The translations under genes were made by a program, and so were the position numbers. Below are positions 58,800 to 64,000 of a DNA stretch of 64,000 nucleotides, piece by piece; position 1 is the stretch's first letter; the number at the start of each line of letters is the position of its first letter. The notes under the pieces were generated by a model, which saw only the letters and a list, made by a program, of their open reading frames with translations, did no database searches and had not been told where the DNA came from. The stretch lies in contig MNCI01005887.1 in assembly GCA_015680685.1 (NCBI GenBank), positions 732,577 to 796,576 of the forward strand. Direction: 5' to 3'. Origin of the DNA: Gnetum montanum. Its lineage: Eukaryota > Streptophyta > Gnetopsida > Gnetales > Gnetaceae.

Positions 58800-61547
58800 C
58801 TATGTAGTGCTTGGTGGTGGTGGCTCTTCCATCAGTTGCTTTCCCTTATCGTTAGGCTTATGGAATTTGTATCAGTTTAGGAGCATATGAAGCTTTTCCT
58901 CCTCTGTTATTGGGTCATGTACCATCCATGCTTATTGTGTAATGTGTGATGAAGCTAGCACATTTCATGAACATGGTAGCTATGGAAACATTTGATTGGA
59001 TTTAATGTACCATATCACAAACTATCTTTTGTCTTTTTCAAAAGCTCTAGCCTTTGCTTCAAGTTCATGGTAATATGATAATCTTTTAGCTAGGTTCGTT
59101 GCAACATTTTTCTACCCCTAGTAACTAGCCTTTATTTCTTCTAATTTAGAGTTTGCCACCTGAAGTTTCTGTAAGGAATCTTTATGATATGCAAACACTT
59201 TCTTATACAGTGCATACGTGGCTACTACTTATTGTTCCAGTTCATTTCTGGGCCTACTTGCTATTAACATGGCCAAGTTAGCATACCAAAGGTTAGCTAA
59301 TTCAATATATTTTTTCAGGTCTTCAATTTGTAGGTCTTTGTTCTTAACTTCAGCCTAGTGGATGTGGGCGTAACTGTCCAAGATGGATTGCTAGTCTGGA
59401 TTCTGTGTTGATATGAAAATGATTCTAGCCTTTGCCATCTGGATCTCCTTTTCATTAATTTTCTTGTACATCCCCACATCGTCATGGAAGTGTTCTTTGA
59501 GTCTTTCATATTTCTTTTCCTCATTCTACCACATGCTTATTTCAATAGCTAATTTCTAGCAGATAGAGCATGCCTTCTTCATTGAGAGGATTTTGTTTTC
59601 TCATGTGAGGCTGCTCATGTTCTAGTTGACCCTCAACAGTTATTCTCTTAATTGGTGGATGCTTTCCTCCAACATGTTCTTCTATTTCTCCGCATTGGTC
59701 AACCACATATTATTTGTAGTGAGTTGTTTATTCTCTTCTTGTGCTACGATGAGTGCCTTAGCATGTACATATGTTTGGGCTTCAACTACTAAGGCATTCC
59801 ACACTGCTTTCTCCTTCTCATTCTCCATTTGCTTATTCTGCTCAATCAGGCAATTCATCTATTCTATTTTGAATTGTTCTAATTGGCCAGGTTTAATGAA
59901 TTATGTGGGATCTCTACATTCAACTCTCAGGGCTACGATCTCTTCTTGTAATCTCAGAATTTTAGCTTCTACATGTTTCACCCTGGTCTTTGCCATGACC
60001 AGTTTGCCTTTGGTTGTTATCAACTCTAACTGCACTATAGTGACATCACTTGGGATGTTGAAAAGTGTTACCATCACCTAACCAGTCTATAGTAGTTGGT
60101 TTAGCACATCTTCATGATTTGTAGAAGTCATTGAGGTTCTAGCTAACCTTTGAGCATCCCTAACTCTAGTTAAATCTATTGGTGGCATAGTAAGTACATT
60201 AAAGGATTCTTTAATGTGACCTATAATCACTTTTGCATCTCCCATTGCATCTTGGTGCAACATGACAACAACTATGGTTCTTTCTCTAGTTTCTAACACC
60301 ACTTAGAACAATGCAATGTTCCCAGAGATCTATTGTGATCATTAAGCCTCTCCTCCTAACTGTAAAGATATCTGTCCACTCCTAGGATTTGCAGAAATGA
60401 TGGGCTGAATGGCACTATTGATAACTCTGTAGAGATTAGCCTCCTCCCTTGTTCCTTAGTTGATAGTCTTTACAATTTGTTGCAGATGACTCATTGATGG
60501 CCTGTAGTCCTATGGTGTTGATGGTGGAACTTGTTGTTGTTGCTCTTACTGTTGGCCACTGGGTCCCACTTGTTGTTGTTGTTTAGTAGTTTCTGTGGTT
60601 TCCCTAGCACCAATTTGTTCCTCACCCTGGTCTTTCCTAGGTAGTGCTAGCTTGAGCAGTTTAGCATATGAGGCATTTTGGGCCTTCCTAAGAATGTCAT
60701 TGGTGTATCCTAGGATTCCATCATGTTTACACAACTTCTTGATAATGCAAGGGAATGGAAGTGTTGCCTTCCCTGCCTTCCTTTCTTCGAATTTTCTTTA
60801 TATCTCCATAAAGTAGAGTTGTGCAAGATTGACGTTAAATTTTTCCATCAGGATCGCACTTCCTCTGGCCAGATAGGTGGATAATCTATTTAATCCTTTT
60901 GTTCGGAACAAGTGATATGTGCCAATTTTGAAATAAATGTTTTCCTCTAGAGTTAATGCATTGTACCCCTTGTCTTCTTTGCCATATGCTTGTTTCAGCC
61001 ATAGTTTCCTAGTTTCAGCGTTTGATCTAGTGGATAGGTGTGCTACTTTTGTCCCTTCATTGGGTATGTTTAGAGCTTTAGCTATTGCCTTGACTAAATA
61101 TGAAATAGAGACTCCTTTGATGTTAACTATAGTGCCTTCTTCTTTATTATGCTAGAATTGATAAGTCTCCCCTAGATACCATTCGCTATTGTTTAAAAGT
61201 GTGGGCCATGGCAGTGATGCTTGGAGTTGTCTTTACCACTTCCAAAACAAATTCTATGAATGGCCAACATTCATTTCCACAATTACTGTGGTCAGGATTG
61301 ACTTTTCTTGAATAGCTTGGAGGCACTCTTGTGACAATGTGAGGCATTGTTCTTGTACTAGTGGTTTCTTTGCCTCTCCTTGGGCTGACTATCTAGTAGT
61401 AGGAGTTTCCTGATGAATGTTGTAGGCTTGGGCTTCCTACTCTACATGTTTTGGGTCTTGTTCTCCTATTCAACCTATACCTTGGTCTCTTGATCTTTTA
61501 CTTGCAAGATTTGAGGGTCCACCTTGTGCTCCTCTCTTTGGAGCCAT
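58800..61547 (-). pseudogene. ORF3 of N, best kept copy
   Basis: ATG (reverse, 61545-61547) to stop 58800-58802, about 915 codons with relatively few stops. N-terminus MAPKRGAQGGPSNLASK, then 'SEWYLGETYQF', 'LVKAIAKALNIPNEG' and 'LTLEENIYFKIGTYHL' (61180-60870), homologous to E3 47085-47350. This is followed by 'LPFPCIIKKLCKHDG' and a Gln-rich linker (60550-60600). 'DYRPSMSHLQQIV' leads into a second region (60300-59900), a coiled coil to about 59030, and the end KGKQLMEEPPPP. The acceptor before ATG is mutated (tgcaa). Function unknown; a structural or nucleic-acid-binding helper is a guess. Confidence 0.75.
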
Positions 61548-61869
61548 TTGCAATCAAGTAAGGATTTGTAGTTATTAAGAGTTTGCACAAATTCTTACAG
61601 TTCTATACCTTACTTATACCCTTAGTTACATGAGGTTCCTAGTTTATTATGATTTTAAAGTTAAGAAACTTTCAAAAGTAACCCCCTTAATGCATTTATA
61701 TGGCCTAAGATAATTGGTATTGTTGATTAGAAGTCTTATTTAATTTGTTATGGCTATAATATGAGTGATTTTCTTTAAAAAATTTTGTTATTTTACATTA
61801 AACTTATCATTTTAATACCTTCCACGCGTTAGTAATTTTGAAAAAAGTGACTCAAATTTTCCTCACTTA
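61548..61869 (-). other. N leader before ORF3, cut by M
   Basis: Reverse sequence like 28745-29040 of E2 (shared cttttttcaaaattacta and the final acceptor region). It stops at 61870, where the end of the M LTR begins, so M was inserted into N or fused to it. Confidence 0.6.
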
Positions 61870-62082
61870 TGATGAATCATTAGTTGGTTGAGATATCGTA
61901 GACGCTATGTCATAGATGTTACATCACATTTGCGTTGTAGCATCCTTGTTAGTGTGTCTCAGTTGGTTGCAATGTCATAGATGCTACATCACATCTATGA
62001 TGTTGTAGATGCTACATCACATGCATTTTATGAAAAATTCAATTTTTGATCAACTACGATATCACATATCTATTATTGTAGC
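61870..62082 (+). repeat. Displaced end of the M 5' LTR, inverted
   Basis: Starts TGATGAATC and stops at GTAGC (62078-62082). Its reverse complement continues the M LTR from 52831 exactly as in the intact copy at 32836-33042, sharing one copy of GCTAC. It stands here in + orientation whereas the first part is in - orientation. Confidence 0.85.
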
Positions 62083-62950
62083 TGATGAGCGGTGAGGTAC
62101 CCCTACACTCAACCATACGAAAATGAGTGTTACGCGCGATCCGGTTGAACTCCAAGGACTAAGTGCTTATGCACCTTCACAGAACAAGGATGAATTAGGC
62201 AATCGTTGTCTCCCCAAGCTTACTTGTATGGTTAAGTAAACTTGAGGTATATGATTTTTATGCTTTTTTTATGTTTTATCTCCTGGTGCTAAAGAGGGAA
62301 GAAGTGAATTAATTGAATAGCTAATTTAAATTAACTAAACAACTAGGTCCTAACTAGTCCTAACACCAGCATCCATTCTCACTTTCCGTACACATCCTGA
62401 ACTAGTGCAATACCACTGGGATTACCAAACACTAATTGTTATTGGGTTACCAAGTGTTCCACGCATTCTCGAAGTGGTCGTACTAAGTGTGCTTACTTGT
62501 GAAAATTAATGAATCAATAAAAGCAACATTAATTAACTAATAAAAGCATTAAAGAATTGTAAATAGCATTAAGGGTGAGAGATAAGCTATTCCGAATGCT
62601 GCAAGGTTTATCATAAAGTTTGTCTTTATTTTTGGAGACAAGGTATGCTCAGGTACACAATGCTCAAATAAAGATTTGTTCGCTTTATGACTCCTACTAT
62701 GGGCACTCAGAAATAATTCTAACTCTAAGAGGAAGAAACTACAAGAGTTTGGGTAATGGACTAAGAACTAACTACCAAACCAAGTGTGCTCGCTTCTTAT
62801 TTATAGGCAACGAGATGGGTCCCAATATTGGATGTCCGATATCGCATGGCAGGATCCGATATCGCATACCTGATATCGCGGTCCCAATATCGGATGTCCG
62901 ATATCACATGGCAGGATCCGATATCGCGTACCCAATATTGTGGCTCATCA
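62083..62950 (-). repeat. 3' LTR of element X, inverted
   Basis: Reverse LTR from TGATGAG (62083) to CTCATCA (62950), 868 bases, next to a reverse polypurine tract (62951-62957). It closely matches the X 5' LTR, but U3 holds two copies of a 62-base unit (62821-62882, 62883-62941) where the 5' LTR has one. Reverse TATA box near 62797-62806. Confidence 0.85.
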
Positions 62951-63140
62951 TACCCCCACAACTAAATAAAAACTCATCCTTGAGTTCCTTACATAATATT
63001 GGAAAGGTATGGGATTATTGACTAAATGACAACTGACGATGACATGGGATGACAGACTTAGAGTGCCGGGGGAATGGATTGACAAATATATTACAGCATT
63101 GGTGTTCATGCCCATTGTGGTGAACACTATACATATATGA
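62951..63140 (-). other. 3' internal end of X
   Basis: Polypurine tract then untranslated sequence similar to 33043-33170 in M (shared tgggattattgactaaat). Similarity fades near 63060-63140. Confidence 0.55.
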
Positions 63141-64000
63141 CATCCAGGCCCTCATTCAACAGTTTGGAGAGAGAGAGAGAGAGAGAATGAGACGTGTTGT
63201 TGCCGATGTCGAAACTGTGCACACCGTTGTTCATCCATAGCTACATGTTAAAACTTTTTCCTTGAGTAAACACTCCAGCTCCAGTCCATCCTAAGTGCTC
63301 CCTCTTATCCCAATCCATTGTTCATGTAATTACCATTTGCACACACAACACACTCACGGATTAGAAAGGGTAGATAAAACCTAATGCAGCTGATACCTTG
63401 CTTCGATATAAAGCACATTGGCTAGGTTATGGGTATGGAAAATATTGGGTGAGAGGTTTATGACTGATAACTACCCAAGGTGTAGGGGTAAGATACTTAT
63501 GGAATGGAAAAATTTGTGACAGGGGCCCCATGACTAAGAGCAAACCTCTGGTAGCAATAGGGTGGAGAACTTTTAAAGAACAAGAAGGATATGAGAAACA
63601 ACAATGGTGAAGCCAATAAAACAAAAGCAAAAAATAGATGTCATTGATGGGGTGAATGAGAAATAGTTGATTGCGAGAAATGTTGAAGGAAAATAGCTTA
63701 ACAATTGCACCAAAAAGGAATGCTAGTGGGTCCTCCCCAAAGCAGGCTCATGCCCTGCATGCCCTAACAAACCTACAAATCAAAGAGTCTGTAGGCTCTT
63801 GGAATGACATATGGAAAAAATGGTCTAAAACTTACCCACAAGTGTGTTACCGAAGACTAACAATACATCAACCAAGATATAGACTCATCATAAAATTGGC
63901 AATGAGGTGGAATCTGGAAAGAAATAAGAAAAGAGAGGAGAGAATGGAATGGAATCCCAAAAATTTAGGTTGTGTAAAGTCCCGTGTGTAATATGTGGTT
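63141..64000. other. Right end of window, unassigned
   Basis: A (GA)n microsatellite lies at 63167-63186. A 106-codon + frame (63671-63991) is basic and unlike anything known to me. No gene is claimed. Confidence 0.35.

Noticed and set aside
63167-63186. (GA)n as a promoter element of a gene to the right
   Set aside because: A plain microsatellite; no convincing gene follows within the window.
1-64000. CRISPR arrays, bacterial operons or integrated DNA virus
   Set aside because: Repeats present are LTRs and local duplications; the gene with introns and the retroelements are plant nuclear, and no DNA-virus genes were seen.

Overview
The window looks like nuclear DNA of a seed plant with a large, transposon-filled genome. 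It is AT-rich, with one ordinary plant gene that has multi-kilobase introns, many nested and decayed LTR retrotransposons, two kinds of LINE remnant and tRNA-derived SINE-like pieces. A gymnosperm or similar large-genome lineage is possible, but nothing seen here fixes the species.

The only clear host gene is COG8 (5541-17730, + strand, 12 coding exons, 574 codons), a subunit of the Golgi tethering complex COG. All exon junctions keep phase. Intron 11 uses a GC donor, and introns 2 and 3 are swollen by a copia remnant, an RTE-type LINE fragment and other repeats.

Left of COG8 (1-2818) lie LTR pieces of a Ty3/gypsy Athila/Tat-like family, including a solo LTR with a 5-bp target duplication nested inside another LTR. 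Then comes LINE and SINE debris. Right of COG8 (about 18.5-23.6 kb, - strand) is a decayed L1-type LINE with endonuclease, reverse transcriptase and zf-RVT regions.

From 23.6 to 63 kb nearly everything belongs to the same Athila/Tat-like family. Its LTRs end TGATGAG...CTCATCA, its primer site matches tRNA-Asp, it has gag and pol, and it carries a third gene (ORF3) behind its own promoter-like region. I call the copies E1, F, E2, M, E3, X and N. E3 (37228-50636, + strand) is complete end to end, with target duplication CCTTG, and sits inside the gag of M (- strand). X sits inside M's right LTR, and the matching duplication GCTAC/GTAGC is now in opposite orientations, which implies a later inversion (left breakpoint inside 53.7-61.9 kb, right breakpoint beyond about 62.95 kb). 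N supplies the best kept ORF3 (58800-61547, - strand).

The most unusual item is at 25757-25822: an almost full-length tRNA-Asp sequence with an encoded CCA, joined to an LTR exactly where the tRNA primer sits during reverse transcription. Others are an internal promoter region before ORF3 that copies the U3 motifs of its own subfamily, and in E3 five WRKY-type W-boxes at an exact 10-bp period. All element genes are interrupted by stops, mostly C-to-T or G-to-A changes, so I see no autonomous element. A 572-base run of N (45471-46042) hides part of E3.
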